A DNA stretch of 64,000 nucleotides from Mycoplana azooxidifex (GCF_014196765.1 NZ_JACIEE010000006.1:1-64000); one strand, 5' to 3'; numbered from the stretch's first letter, positions 36,184 through 45,118 are shown. The notes: generated from the letters alone by a model not told the origin. Numbers and translations: made by a program.

Positions 36184-38262
36184 TCACTCGGCCGAGGCGA
36201 CCGGCTTCACCAGCGGGGTGACGCGGCGGATGGTGACGCGGCGGTTGAGCTGCTCGGCGCCGTCGGTCGAGACCTTGAGGTAGCGTTCGCCGTAGCCCTG
36301 GGTCGACAGGTTCTCCGGCGGGATGTCGTAGACGTCCGTCAGGAGGTTGGCGACAGATTCGGCCCGTTCGTCCGACAGGATCAGGTTCGAATCGTCCGAT
36401 CCGACCGCGTCAGTGTGGCCCTCGATCAGGAAGGTCTCGCTCGGATCCTTGTCCAGCAGTTCGTTGATCGCGTCGGCGACCTGCCGCAGCGTCGATGCCT
36501 GCTCCATCGAGATCTCGGCGCTGCCGGTGGCGAACGTGATCGTGTCGAGGTCGATGCGGCGCACCTTGTCGCGGATGCGGGCCGAGTACTTCACCTCGTC
36601 CAGCGTATAAACGCGCTCGACCGGCTCGACCGGTGGAAGCTCGAGGAACTCCCGATAGTCGCGATCGTAGTCGGACGAGGTGTCGATGATGTACTCATCG
36701 ACAGGCACGCTCAGGCGCATCGGCGGCAGGTCGAGGCCCGGATCGTAGAACGGCCGGTCGTCCACGTAATCGACCTCCGGCACGTAGTAGAGCACGTATT
36801 CCCGGTCGCCGACGAAACGCGAACGCTGGATGACGGTGCCATAGTCGTTGCGGATCGTCACCACCCGGACGCCGCCGGGGCGCTCGATCGTTTCGCGGAC
36901 ACGACCGTCGCGCAGGGTCTCGTAGTAGGTGTCGCCGCCCCGGCGCGACAGGCGGTCGCTGTCGTAGTGCCGCACGAAGGTGCGGTTGTCGATGTTGTAG
37001 ATCACGCGGTTGTCCTCGCGCCGGCCGATCCGCACATTGTCCGGGTCGCGATAGTCCGGCCGCCGGTCGCGGCGCTCGCCGCGCTCGCGATCGATCGATT
37101 CGTGGCGGTCGTAGCGGCGGCGGTTGCCGTCGCGGTCCACCTGGGCGTCCGCATCGGAGCGGGGCACGCGCACGTTAGCCTTGCGACGCTCCTCCTCGCG
37201 CTTCTTGCGGGTTTCCTCGCGCGAACGATCCCGGCGGTTGTCGGCGTCCTTGTCGCTGTCGAGCACGGCTGCGCCGCCGACCACCGGCAGGTCGATCGTC
37301 TCGGTCGTCTTCGACGGATCGCGGGCGATCCGCTCGCGCTCGGCATCGCGCTCGCGGCGGGGACGCTCACGGTTCTCCTCGCCCGCACGGCGCTCGCGGT
37401 CGGCTCCGGCCTTCTGGCGACGCTCCTCGCGGGCGCGCTCCCTGTCGGTCTGCTTGCCGTCCGTCTGCTTGCCATCGGGCTGGTCACGCCCGGCCTGGTT
37501 GCGATCGGAGTCCTTGCGATCGGAGTCCTTCCGGTCGGTCTGTTTGCTGTCCGAGGGGCGCTGGTCCTTGTCGCCGGCGCGCTGTTCCTGCTCACGCTTC
37601 TGGTCCCTGGCCTTCTGGCTGTCGGACTTGCGCTTGTCGTCGCCCTGCTTCTGTTCCTCGGCCTGCTGTTCGCGCTTCTTGTCGCGCTCCTGGCGCTGGC
37701 TGTCGGATTGGCGCTTGTCGTCGTTCTTCTTCTGCTCCTCCGCCTGCTGCTCGCGCTTCTTGTTGCGCACCTCGCGCTGCTGGCGCTGGCTGTCGGACTG
37801 ACGCTTCTCGTCGCTGCGCTTCTGTTCCTCGGCCTGCTGCTCACGCTTCTTGCTGCGCTCTTCGCGCTGCTGGCGCTGGCTGTCGGACTGGCGCTTCTCG
37901 TCGCTGCGTTTCGGCTCCTCGGCCTGCTGCTCGCGCTTCTTGCTGCGCTCTTCACGCTGCTGGCGCTGGCTGTCGGACTGACGCTTCTCGTCGCTGCGCT
38001 TCGGCTCCTCGGCCTGCTCACGCTTCTTGCTGCGCTCCTGCTGGTCGCCGCGTTGCTCCTGCTGACGGCCTTCCTCGCGCTGCTTGCGACGCTGCTTGCG
38101 CAGTTCCTCTTCGGACGGGTCGCCGTTCGATTGGGCAAGGATCACGTCCTGCGCGACTTCGACCGGGTGCATCGCCCGATAGGCCGCAGCGTCGGCCGGT
38201 TGCCAGATCATCGATGCGATCGGCAGCGTTACCGTGGCAAGCAGTTTGGTTCGAGTACCCAT
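36184..38262 (-). CDS. OmpA-family protein with charged 30-residue tandem repeats
   Basis: The 692 residues start with a signal-like segment (residues 5-25, ending ADAAA). Residues 50-330 are extremely charged (Arg, Lys, Glu, Gln, Asp). Within them, residues 71-190 are four almost identical 30-residue repeats containing REERSKKREQQAEEPKRSDE, followed by degenerate repeats with QTDRKDSDRK units. A middle part (330-570) has DRRPDYRDPDNVRIGRREDN and Tyr-rich β segments. The C-terminal 115 residues are an OmpA/MotB peptidoglycan-binding domain (FATGSAEIS, EGHTDAVGSDDSN, LSDERAESV, GYGERYLKV). It probably ties the envelope to peptidoglycan; relatives in rhizobia are usual but the repeat number varies. 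No β-barrel is apparent. Confidence 0.88.
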   Translation of the reverse strand: MGTRTKLLATVTLPIASMIWQPADAAAYRAMHPVEVAQDVILAQSNGDPSEEELRKQRRKQREEGRQQEQRGDQQERSKKREQAEEPKRSDEKRQSDSQRQQREERSKKREQQAEEPKRSDEKRQSDSQRQQREERSKKREQQAEEQKRSDEKRQSDSQRQQREVRNKKREQQAEEQKKNDDKRQSDSQRQERDKKREQQAEEQKQGDDKRKSDSQKARDQKREQEQRAGDKDQRPSDSKQTDRKDSDRKDSDRNQAGRDQPDGKQTDGKQTDRERAREERRQKAGADRERRAGEENRERPRRERDAERERIARDPSKTTETIDLPVVGGAAVLDSDKDADNRRDRSREETRKKREEERRKANVRVPRSDADAQVDRDGNRRRYDRHESIDRERGERRDRRPDYRDPDNVRIGRREDNRVIYNIDNRTFVRHYDSDRLSRRGGDTYYETLRDGRVRETIERPGGVRVVTIRNDYGTVIQRSRFVGDREYVLYYVPEVDYVDDRPFYDPGLDLPPMRLSVPVDEYIIDTSSDYDRDYREFLELPPVEPVERVYTLDEVKYSARIRDKVRRIDLDTITFATGSAEISMEQASTLRQVADAINELLDKDPSETFLIEGHTDAVGSDDSNLILSDERAESVANLLTDVYDIPPENLSTQGYGERYLKVSTDGAEQLNRRVTIRRVTPLVKPVASAE
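37693..38052 (-). repeat. Four in-frame 90-bp tandem repeats inside the ompA-family gene
   Basis: Codons 71-190 of the gene form four 90-bp units, each coding for 30 residues, with only a few substitutions (E/V, S/N, P/Q, R/K). Degenerate copies continue to about 37612. Such arrays can change copy number by slippage or recombination without shifting the frame. Confidence 0.85.
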
Positions 38263-38623
38263 GGTCTTTTCCTTGTTGTTGCGTTTCCTCGGTGGCGAGG
38301 GTCAACCAATCATTCCGGGCGAATTTGTGTTTCAACCGGAACGGTTAGCGTCTTGATATTCAACGATATCGGCCTCCGCCTGAACTCGTCGTGAACGTCG
38401 TGTTGAACCTTCGTTCACCTTCGGGACAGGTCAACGCCCGTCCACGTCGATGGTTCCCGCAATCCACAGCCCGCGGCCCGTCCCCGGTCGCTCTGCGGCG
38501 GATTGGCCGTTGATTTTTTCCGCAAAAGCTGGCGATTATCGCCGCAAGCGGACCTACCGTGTCCGCCGAGCGCCGGCAGAACCACAAAAACCCGGCCGGC
38601 CTGAACAAACAGAGAGGATCTCA
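38263..38623. other. Intergenic region before the amino-acid ABC importer
   Basis: This 361-bp gap between divergent genes holds a cluster of GTGAAC/GTTGAAC-like half sites around 38390-38430 (CGTCGTGAACGTCGTGTTGAACC, then CGTTCACC), which could be an operator. No coding region is supported. The importer's ribosome site AGAGAGGA lies at its right edge. Confidence 0.5.
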
Positions 38624-39406
38624 ATGCGCATCTCCAAACGTCTCACCATGGCTGCAACCGCTGCCGTCTTCACGCTGATGGCCGGCGCGGCGATGGCCGA
38701 TGGTGAAAAGATCATCATCGGCACCGAAGGCGCCTACCCGCCCTTCAACAATCTCGAGGCCGATGGCACGCTCACCGGTTTCGACATCGACATCGCCAAG
38801 GCGCTCTGCGAGGAAATGAAGGCAGAATGCACCTTCGTCACGCAGGACTGGGACGGCATCATCCCTGCCCTTGAAGCCAAGAAGTTCGACGCCCTCATCG
38901 CTTCCATGTCGATCACCGAGGAGCGCAAGCAGAAGGTCGACTTCTCCGCCAAGTACTACAACACCCCGCCGGCGATCGTCGTGCCGAAGGATTCCGACAT
39001 CACCGCCGCCACGCCCGAGGCGCTGGCCGGCAAGTCGCTCGGCGCCCAGTCGTCCACGACGCACTCCAACTATGCCGAAGCGCATATGAAGGATGCGGAG
39101 CTGAAGCTCTACCCGACCGCCGACGAGTACAAGCTCGACATCGCCAACGGCCGAATCGACGGCGTGATCGACGATGTCGTCGTCCTGTCGGAGTGGCTGA
39201 AGACGGACGACGGCGCCTGCTGCAAGCTGCTCGGCACCCTGCCGATCGATCCGGTCATCAACGGCGAAGGCGCCGGCGTTGCCGTCCGCAAGGGCGAGAC
39301 GGCACTTGCCGACAAGTTCACCCAGGCGATCGCGGCCATCCGCGCCAGCGGCAAGTACCAGGAAATCAACGCCAAGTACTTCCCCTTCGACGTCTACGGC
39401 GAATGA
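38624..39406 (+). CDS. Polar amino-acid ABC transporter, substrate-binding protein
   Basis: This 260-residue periplasmic protein has the signal peptide MRISKRLTMAATAAVFTLMAGAAMA and cleavage before DGEKI. The mature part is a type II solute-binding protein of family 3: IIIGTEGAYPPFNNLEADGTLTGFDIDIAKALCEEM, ALIASMSITEERKQKVDFSAKYY and GVIDDVVVLSEWL. It resembles the lysine/arginine/ornithine and histidine binders, but the ligand cannot be fixed from sequence. AGAGAGGA precedes the ATG. It is followed by a terminator hairpin and then two permease genes. Confidence 0.93.
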   Translation: MRISKRLTMAATAAVFTLMAGAAMADGEKIIIGTEGAYPPFNNLEADGTLTGFDIDIAKALCEEMKAECTFVTQDWDGIIPALEAKKFDALIASMSITEERKQKVDFSAKYYNTPPAIVVPKDSDITAATPEALAGKSLGAQSSTTHSNYAEAHMKDAELKLYPTADEYKLDIANGRIDGVIDDVVVLSEWLKTDDGACCKLLGTLPIDPVINGEGAGVAVRKGETALADKFTQAIAAIRASGKYQEINAKYFPFDVYGE

Positions 39407-39456
39407 CGCCTGCCCGCCGGAACGCAGATTTTCCGGCATGATCGAGTGTTGTGACG

Positions 39457-39487
39457 ACGGGAGGGCTTGCCCTCCCGTTTTTTTTGT
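39457..39487 (+). terminator. Internal terminator between binding protein and permeases
   Basis: A 9-bp stem (ACGGGAGGG/CCCTCCCGT) with a CTTG loop is followed by eight T residues. It lies 50 bp after the binding-protein stop and 79 bp before the first permease, so most transcripts should stop here; this would give the binding protein a higher level than the permeases. Confidence 0.9.
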
Positions 39488-39565
39488 TTGAGAACTGCTG
39501 CAATCAAAAGGCGTTCCAAAACGCTGCAAGACGAGCGCGAAACGCGCCCCGGGGGTTCTTTAGGC

Positions 39566-40369
39566 ATGAGCGGGTTCTTTTCCGCCATCGCGGAGGCGGT
39601 TTCCGCATTTCTCGGCTTCATCGATCCATTGTGCGGCCCGGCCGGCGTGTTCCGCTGGTTCGCCGAGGGCACGCTGCTGTCCTGCGGCGATGCGGGCTGG
39701 GGCGACGAGATCGCGATCGGCTTTCTCGTCACCGCCAGCCTTGCGGTCGCCACGCTGCCACTGGGCCTGCTGATCGGCTTCTTCATCGCGCTCGCCAAGC
39801 AGTCGCCGGAGCGTTCGCTCAGACTTGCCGCCGACATCTACACCACGATCTTCCGTGGCCTGCCGGAACTGCTGACGCTGTTCATCGTCTACTACGGCAT
39901 CCAGATCCTGGTGCAGAACCTGCTTTCCGCGCTCGGCTATCAACAGGCGATCGAGATCAACGCCTTCGTCGCCGGCATGATCGCGCTCGGCGTCGTCTTC
40001 TCTGCCTATTGCTCGGAGGTGCTGCTGTCGGCCTTCCGGGCCATCCCGCGCGGCCAGTACGAGGCGGGCTATGCGCTCGGCCTGCACCATGGCCGCACGA
40101 TGGGCCTGATCATCGTGCCGCAACTCGTGCGCATCGCGCTGCCCGGGCTCGGCAATCTCTGGATGGCGCTGCTCAAGGATACCGCGCTGGTCTCGGTGAT
40201 CGGGCTCTCGGACATCCTGCGGCAGACCGGCATCGCCGCGCGCGTGACCAAGGAGGCGTTCCTGTTCTACGGCATTGCCTGCGGCCTCTTCCTCGTGCTC
40301 GCCTTCCTGTCGTCGATCGTCTTTTCGATGATCGAGGCGCGGGTGCAGCGCTCGGAGGTGCGGCGATGA
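39566..40369 (+). CDS. Polar amino-acid ABC transporter permease (HisQ-like)
   Basis: This 267-residue inner-membrane protein has five to six hydrophobic helices and the HisMQ/GlnP EAA-loop pattern (AFRAIPRGQYEAGYALGLHHGRTMGLIIVPQ). FRGLPELLTLFIVYYGIQIL is the usual first part of the family domain. It starts MSGFFSAIAEAV; the frame is open further upstream but includes the terminator. Its stop overlaps the next start (ATGA). Confidence 0.93.
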   Translation: MSGFFSAIAEAVSAFLGFIDPLCGPAGVFRWFAEGTLLSCGDAGWGDEIAIGFLVTASLAVATLPLGLLIGFFIALAKQSPERSLRLAADIYTTIFRGLPELLTLFIVYYGIQILVQNLLSALGYQQAIEINAFVAGMIALGVVFSAYCSEVLLSAFRAIPRGQYEAGYALGLHHGRTMGLIIVPQLVRIALPGLGNLWMALLKDTALVSVIGLSDILRQTGIAARVTKEAFLFYGIACGLFLVLAFLSSIVFSMIEARVQRSEVRR

Positions 40370-41196
40370 GCGTGGTCACCACACTTCTGCCGCCGCAGGC
40401 GCCACCGCCTGCCCCCGCCCGGCCCTACACGCTGTCGCGCTTCGTCGGCAGCGCCGTGCTCGGCATCTGGCTGGCGCTGGCCGTCGGCATCTTCCTTACC
40501 GTCGTCGACGGCTGGGATCCGGCAAAATTCTCGCGCTATGCGCCGAACTATCTCTCCGGCCTCGGGGTGACGCTGCTTCTGGTTGCTCTTTCGATCACCC
40601 TCGGCGCGGTCGTCTCGCTGCCGCTCGCCTTCGCGCGTATGTCGAACAACAAGCTTTTGTCCTGGCCAGCCTATGCCTATGTCTATTTCTTCCGCGGCAC
40701 GCCGCTCCTGACCCAGCTCTTCCTCGTCTACTACGGCCTGGGAAGCTTTTCCGCCGAACTCAAGGCGATGGGCCTCTGGGGTTTCTTCCGCGACGCCTGG
40801 AACTGCGCGCTTTTGACGTTCACGCTGAACACCGCCGCCTACCAGGCCGAGATCTTGCGCGGAGCGATCGAGAGCGTGCCGCGCGGGCAGCACGAGGGTG
40901 CCGCCTCGCTCGGCCTGCCGGGACGCGTGACCTTCTTCAAGATCATCCTGCCGCAGGCGCTGATCGTCGCGCTTAGGCCCTATGGCAACGAGATCATCCT
41001 GATGATCAAGGGCTCGGCGATCGTCTCGATCGTCACCGTCTTCGACCTCATGGGCGAGACGCGGCGCGCTTTCTCGCGCACCTTCGACTACCAGACCTAT
41101 CTCTGGGCGGCGCTGCTCTACCTCATGATCGTCGAACTGATGCGCAACGTCTGGGCCTGGCTCGAAGCGCGCCTGACCCGCCACCTCAAGCGCTAG
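40366..41196 (+). CDS. Polar amino-acid ABC transporter permease (HisM-like)
   Basis: This second permease of 276 residues overlaps the first gene by four bases. The pattern is as in its partner: FFRGTPLLTQLFLVYYGLGSF, ILRGAIESVPRGQHEGAASLGLPGRVTFFKIILPQA and EIILMIKGSAIVSIVTVFDLMG. About five helices. No ATP-binding subunit gene follows, so the importer must recruit an ATPase encoded elsewhere. Confidence 0.93.
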   Translation: MSVVTTLLPPQAPPPAPARPYTLSRFVGSAVLGIWLALAVGIFLTVVDGWDPAKFSRYAPNYLSGLGVTLLLVALSITLGAVVSLPLAFARMSNNKLLSWPAYAYVYFFRGTPLLTQLFLVYYGLGSFSAELKAMGLWGFFRDAWNCALLTFTLNTAAYQAEILRGAIESVPRGQHEGAASLGLPGRVTFFKIILPQALIVALRPYGNEIILMIKGSAIVSIVTVFDLMGETRRAFSRTFDYQTYLWAALLYLMIVELMRNVWAWLEARLTRHLKR

Positions 41197-41352
41197 CCGC
41201 AATTGGCCGCGACCTTGGCAGCACTCGTCGCGATCTGCTGCCAAGCTTCTGTTTTTCAAGACTATTCTTTGTCATGGATGAAAATCGGCAATTGATTTGT
41301 CGGCAAGGACGGCGGATCATCGGTGATCATTCACGATGGAACGAGGTCCTGG

Positions 41353-41619
41353 ATGACATCGGACATGGAATTGCAGCTGAAGGGCTACGGCATGACCACG
41401 GCCCAGATTCTCTACCGCATGCCGGACCACCCTTCGCTGCTGCAGACCTACATCTGGCAGCAATACGACCTGGCGCCGGACTTCCCCGAGATGCACCATT
41501 TCCTGCAGTTCTGGCAGGAGACGCTGGACGGGCCGCTGCACTCGGTGCGCTACGTTCACCGCAGGCTCATCTCGGCCACCGAGTGGCGGTCGCTGAAGGG
41601 CGAGTTCATCCTGCACTGA
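41353..41619 (+). CDS. usg: Usg family protein
   Basis: This 88-residue protein has the full pattern of Usg, a small protein first noted beside trp genes in Caulobacter: MELQLKGYGMTTAQILYRMPDHP, LLQTYIWQQYDLAPDFPEMHHFL and GPLHSVRYVHR. It has no membrane segment. Its function is unknown, with old suggestions of a link to tryptophan biosynthesis. The ATG at 41353 follows AACGAGG; an ATG four codons later is also possible. Here it stands alone between the amino-acid importer and a DUF2270 gene, not in a trp operon. Confidence 0.85.
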   Translation: MTSDMELQLKGYGMTTAQILYRMPDHPSLLQTYIWQQYDLAPDFPEMHHFLQFWQETLDGPLHSVRYVHRRLISATEWRSLKGEFILH

Positions 41620-41651
41620 GGGTCGTGCCGCAAACGCCCCTCCGACCGGCA

Positions 41652-42377
41652 TCAGACGTGCGCTTCGCCGCGCACCCGTTCGCCCTCTCCGCTGTCGCGA
41701 TGAAACACGCCGGCCAAGATGATGGCGTAGAAAGCCAGGACGAGGGCAAGGACGACGGCGCCGGGGATCGGCCCGAAGGCGGCGTTCTTCAGCACCTGTG
41801 CGAACGAGAGCGCGACATCGACGGTGCTTTCGGTCTCCGTCATGCTCGACGAGGAGATCTTCAGTGCCCAGGCCAGAAGCAGGATGAGGTACATCCAGGA
41901 ATAGTTGCGGCGCAGCCGGCGGCAGGCGGCGTCGCGGTAGCTGATGAGGAATTCCGGCTTGCGGAGGCTGGCCGCGACCGCAGCCCCCCAGTCCGGCGCC
42001 AGATCGCCGTGCGGCTGCAGGAATTCAGCAAAATACTTCTTCTCCACCTGGCGAACGCGCGCGCGATAGACGTCGAAGAAGCGGTAGCGTCGCGCCTCGA
42101 TCAGAAGCAGCAGCGTCACCAGCAGCATGGCAAACAGCAGCACGCCATGATGGGAATTGGGCGTCGACAGCGAGACCGACAGCAGTGCCGCCACGACGGT
42201 GATCGCCCAGTTGGTCGTCCGGTCGATCCGGTCGCGCCAGCCTGCCATTCGCCCCATCTCGCCGCGGTAGTAGTGGACCATCAGGTTGATGGCCTCCGTC
42301 GAGGTCACCGGAGGCGCCGGCGATGGATGCGGCTCCCTTTGTCCTTGCGCCGACAGCGCCGCCACCTCGCCATTCAT
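41652..42377 (-). CDS. DUF2270 membrane protein
   Basis: This 241-residue protein has four hydrophobic helices: two near the front (NWAITVVAALLSVSLS, GVLLFAMLLVTLLLLI) and two near the end (SWMYLILLLAWALKI, GAVVLALVLAFYAIILAGVF). The DUF2270 pattern shows in MVHYYRGEMGRMAGWRDRIDRTTNWA and IEARRYRFFDVYRARVR. Function is unknown. The ATG at 42377 has GGAGG on the minus strand; a longer in-frame extension (52 residues) is unconserved. It is divergent from the methyltransferase gene. Confidence 0.87.
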   Translation of the reverse strand: MNGEVAALSAQGQREPHPSPAPPVTSTEAINLMVHYYRGEMGRMAGWRDRIDRTTNWAITVVAALLSVSLSTPNSHHGVLLFAMLLVTLLLLIEARRYRFFDVYRARVRQVEKKYFAEFLQPHGDLAPDWGAAVAASLRKPEFLISYRDAACRRLRRNYSWMYLILLLAWALKISSSSMTETESTVDVALSFAQVLKNAAFGPIPGAVVLALVLAFYAIILAGVFHRDSGEGERVRGEAHV

Positions 42378-42513
42378 CGCCCACCTCCCTTTTATTGTTT
42401 CTGTTGAAGGGAATGATGCTCCTCTTTGTTCCACTTGTGAAATGTCAATTTCAACCATCGCCGGACGCCGGCCCCGATCTCCGCCGTCATTGCCAAACGC
42501 CCTGCCCCACCCT

Positions 42514-43347
42514 ATGACACCGTTCATGACCAAGATCGACGAAGAAGCGCTCGCGGAAGCCTATAACCGCGCCCTTGCCCTGGAGAAATCCGGCCAGTTC
42601 GATGCCGCCGTCGCGGCCTATCGCGAGGTGCTGGCCCTCGACCCGGAGGATCACGGCGGCGCGGCCGTGCGGATCGCCTCGATGGGGCGCGGGGAGACGC
42701 CCGAGAAGGCGCCCGACGCCTATGTCGCGACCCTCTTCGACCAGCATGCGGAGGTCTTCGAGGACGTGCTCGTCGAGCAGCTTGGCTATGCCGTGCCGGT
42801 GCTGGTGCGCCAGCGCCTGCAGGCGCTGGCGCTGGGACCGTTCGCGCGGATGCTCGACCTCGGCTGCGGCACCGGCCTCACCGGCGGGACGCTGCGCGAC
42901 ATGGTCGAGGACATCACCGGCGTCGACCTGTCTGAGAACATGGTCGAGGTCGCACACGAGAAGGACCTCTACGAGACGCTCTACGTCGCCGAGGCCGTCG
43001 ATTTCCTCGACGACAACGACGACGAGCCGTTCGACCTGATCACGGCCACCGACGTGCTGCCCTATGTCGGCGCGCTCGAGCCACTCTTCTTCGGCGCCGC
43101 CGACAACCTGCAGACCGGCGGCCTGTTCGTCTTCTCGTCTGAGACGCTGCCGGCCGAAGCCTTCGCCGAAAGCGGCTTCGTGGTCGGCCCGCACCAGCGC
43201 TTCGCCCATGCCGAAAGCTACGTCCGCGACCGCCTCGAGGCGACCGGTTTCGACCTCGTCGAAATCGGCGACATCACCGTGCGGTTGGAAGAAGGCGAAC
43301 CCATCGCCGGCCAACTGGTGGTGGCGCGGTACAGGGGCGAGGTATAG
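42514..43347 (+). CDS. TPR-containing SAM-dependent methyltransferase
   Basis: Of the 277 residues, 5-50 form a tetratricopeptide-like hairpin (EAYNRALALEKSGQFDAAVAAYREVLALDPEDHGG). A class I methyltransferase domain follows: MLDLGCGTGLTGGTLRD (SAM-binding motif I, about residues 113-129), GVDLSENMVEVAHEK and DLITATDVLPYVG. It is like the predicted methyltransferases with N-terminal TPR (the NNMT5/CFT-like group) in rhizobia. The substrate is unknown. Two ATGs compete (42514 and 42526); neither has a strong ribosome site. Confidence 0.85.
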   Translation: MTPFMTKIDEEALAEAYNRALALEKSGQFDAAVAAYREVLALDPEDHGGAAVRIASMGRGETPEKAPDAYVATLFDQHAEVFEDVLVEQLGYAVPVLVRQRLQALALGPFARMLDLGCGTGLTGGTLRDMVEDITGVDLSENMVEVAHEKDLYETLYVAEAVDFLDDNDDEPFDLITATDVLPYVGALEPLFFGAADNLQTGGLFVFSSETLPAEAFAESGFVVGPHQRFAHAESYVRDRLEATGFDLVEIGDITVRLEEGEPIAGQLVVARYRGEV

Positions 43348-43440
43348 GCAGCCACCACCGCTGATAGCAGCCGGTTTGTAGATCGCTACCGGAAAACAGC
43401 TAGACTCGCGCCCGCATCGGCTTGAGGGGGGCGGGCGCAG

Positions 43441-44946
43441 ATGGCACAGCTTGCGGAACTTTCGCTCTACGACTACCTCGTGTCGATCCCGCTCTGGCTC
43501 TGGCAGAATGTGGACGGGTGGGCCCTGCTGGTCGCCGTCCTGACGCCGGCGCTCATTATCTTCGGTCGCCAGGAAATCCGGCTGCGCCGTGTCCGACAGA
43601 TCTTCGACTTCGAGCGCACTTTCGGGAACATCAGGACGAGCGAGGATGGCAAGAAGATCAACCCGTCCTTCGAATTCGTGCGGTCGAAGTATCTCTCGGA
43701 TGTGGACATGGCGGGCACGTTCAGCCAACCCGACTACCAGCATCCCAACGCCGCGCAGATTCAAGAGATCCTTGACCGGATCACGCGGCTGGGCCGGCGG
43801 CGCGACCGTCGCCTGCTGGCGTCGTCCGTCGGCCTGATGATCGTCCTCTATTTCGGCGTCGATGCCCTTCTGGCGGCAATCACCTGCGGCTTCGGCAGCG
43901 TCACATGCAGTTGCGCCCTGACCCATTTCGCACCCTGCGATGCAGCGCTCAACGCGAGCGAAAACACGGGCGTCACCTACAGCGCCCTGGTCACGATCGG
44001 TGGACTCGCCTTTGCTGGCGCCTTCGTTGAGACTTTTCGCACGTTCCTTCGGCACCTGGCGGTTTTCGATCTCAGCGCCTACACCTTTCTGCGCCAGACC
44101 GGCGAGATGGTCGCAGCCATCATCTTCACCATGATCGCCTTCGCAGCCATTCCCGATCCCCTCCAACCCTTCACCAGGGGTACGGAGAGCGACGGAATCC
44201 CGTGGCTGTGGATCGCTCTCGCCCCGATCCTGGGATTGATGCCGCGTTCGGCGACCCAGTTTGTCTACATGAAGACGAAGAACCTCATCACCTGGTTCAA
44301 GACCGAAGACGACCGCTTCCAGGAGGTCACGCGCGTCACCACCGTCGACGCCATCGACGGCATCGATTTTCCCACGCGTTTCCGTCTGGAGATCTGCGGC
44401 ATCTACGACGTCCAGAACCTCGCCACCACCAACCCGATCATGCTGCACATCGAATCGCCCTTCGGCATCTACCAGTGCATCGACTGGGTAGCTCAGGCGC
44501 AGCTTTGCCACATCCTCGGCCTTGAGAAGTTCCTGATGATGCGCGAACTGAACATCCGTACGATCTTTGACCTGGAAAGAGCCATCGACAGCCGTGACGG
44601 CCCCGACGAGGTCGACACGATCTATGCCGGCGTGCTGTTTGCAGCCACCGACAATCTGCGCAAGGCCGCCCAGATCGGCGGCAACCAGCCCATGATCATC
44701 GAGGACGGCAAGGTGACGCCGGCGACTGTGGACGCCTACTGCATCTGGGCCCGCACCGTCATCGGAACAGAACCGGCACGCGCGAAGCTCTCGGTGGAGC
44801 ATCTGATGCGCTGGATCGGTGACGACCTGCACGTGCGCCGGTTGCGGCTGATCTGGAACGACATTTCCCGCACGCTCGGTAAGCGCTCAGAGGCCCTGCC
44901 GGATACCCAGGGGCATCGGGGCAGCGGACAAGTACGGAATCCCTGA
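43441..44946 (+). CDS. Unknown 501-residue membrane protein
   Basis: Not recognised. It has five hydrophobic segments at about residues 27-42, 125-148, 180-200, 222-238 and 254-268. A cysteine cluster lies between the second and third (C149, C156, C158, C166). A soluble C-terminal region of about 215 residues contains two segments that look like helix-hairpin-helix or SAM-type repeats: FPTRFRLEICGIYDVQNLATTNP (about 335-360) and LCHILGLEKFLMMRELNIRTIFDLERA (about 372-398). A conserved-looking FGIYQCIDWVAQAQL sits between them. The ATG follows a G-rich stretch. It stands alone between the methyltransferase and an oxidoreductase gene. Codon choice is like its neighbours, so it is not obviously recently acquired. 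Confidence 0.75.
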   Translation: MAQLAELSLYDYLVSIPLWLWQNVDGWALLVAVLTPALIIFGRQEIRLRRVRQIFDFERTFGNIRTSEDGKKINPSFEFVRSKYLSDVDMAGTFSQPDYQHPNAAQIQEILDRITRLGRRRDRRLLASSVGLMIVLYFGVDALLAAITCGFGSVTCSCALTHFAPCDAALNASENTGVTYSALVTIGGLAFAGAFVETFRTFLRHLAVFDLSAYTFLRQTGEMVAAIIFTMIAFAAIPDPLQPFTRGTESDGIPWLWIALAPILGLMPRSATQFVYMKTKNLITWFKTEDDRFQEVTRVTTVDAIDGIDFPTRFRLEICGIYDVQNLATTNPIMLHIESPFGIYQCIDWVAQAQLCHILGLEKFLMMRELNIRTIFDLERAIDSRDGPDEVDTIYAGVLFAATDNLRKAAQIGGNQPMIIEDGKVTPATVDAYCIWARTVIGTEPARAKLSVEHLMRWIGDDLHVRRLRLIWNDISRTLGKRSEALPDTQGHRGSGQVRNP

Positions 44947-45118
44947 CCGCTGGCGGATGAATGGACTTCGATTTGCGCCCGACAGCCCGTCCCATCTCCA
45001 GTCCCTGCCCTTCGTTGCATCGGCGCCCGTCGCCTGAACGACCCGGATTGCCACGCACCCTTCCGCCTCGCCGCCGTTTCGGCTAAACCCGTCGGCGACG
45101 ATCACAGGAGTGTCCAGC

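Noticed and set aside
37693-38052. CRISPR-like periodic repeats
   Set aside because: Units are contiguous, without spacers, and keep an open reading frame, so they are protein-coding tandem repeats.
36415-38394. 659-codon open frame on the plus strand with long hydrophobic runs
   Set aside because: It is the mirror of the charged repeat region of the OmpA-family gene. Leu/Ala runs arise from antisense Glu/Arg/Gln codons.
42487-44832. 781-codon open frame on the minus strand
   Set aside because: It covers the methyltransferase and the unknown membrane protein in antisense and has a compositional profile typical of shadow frames.
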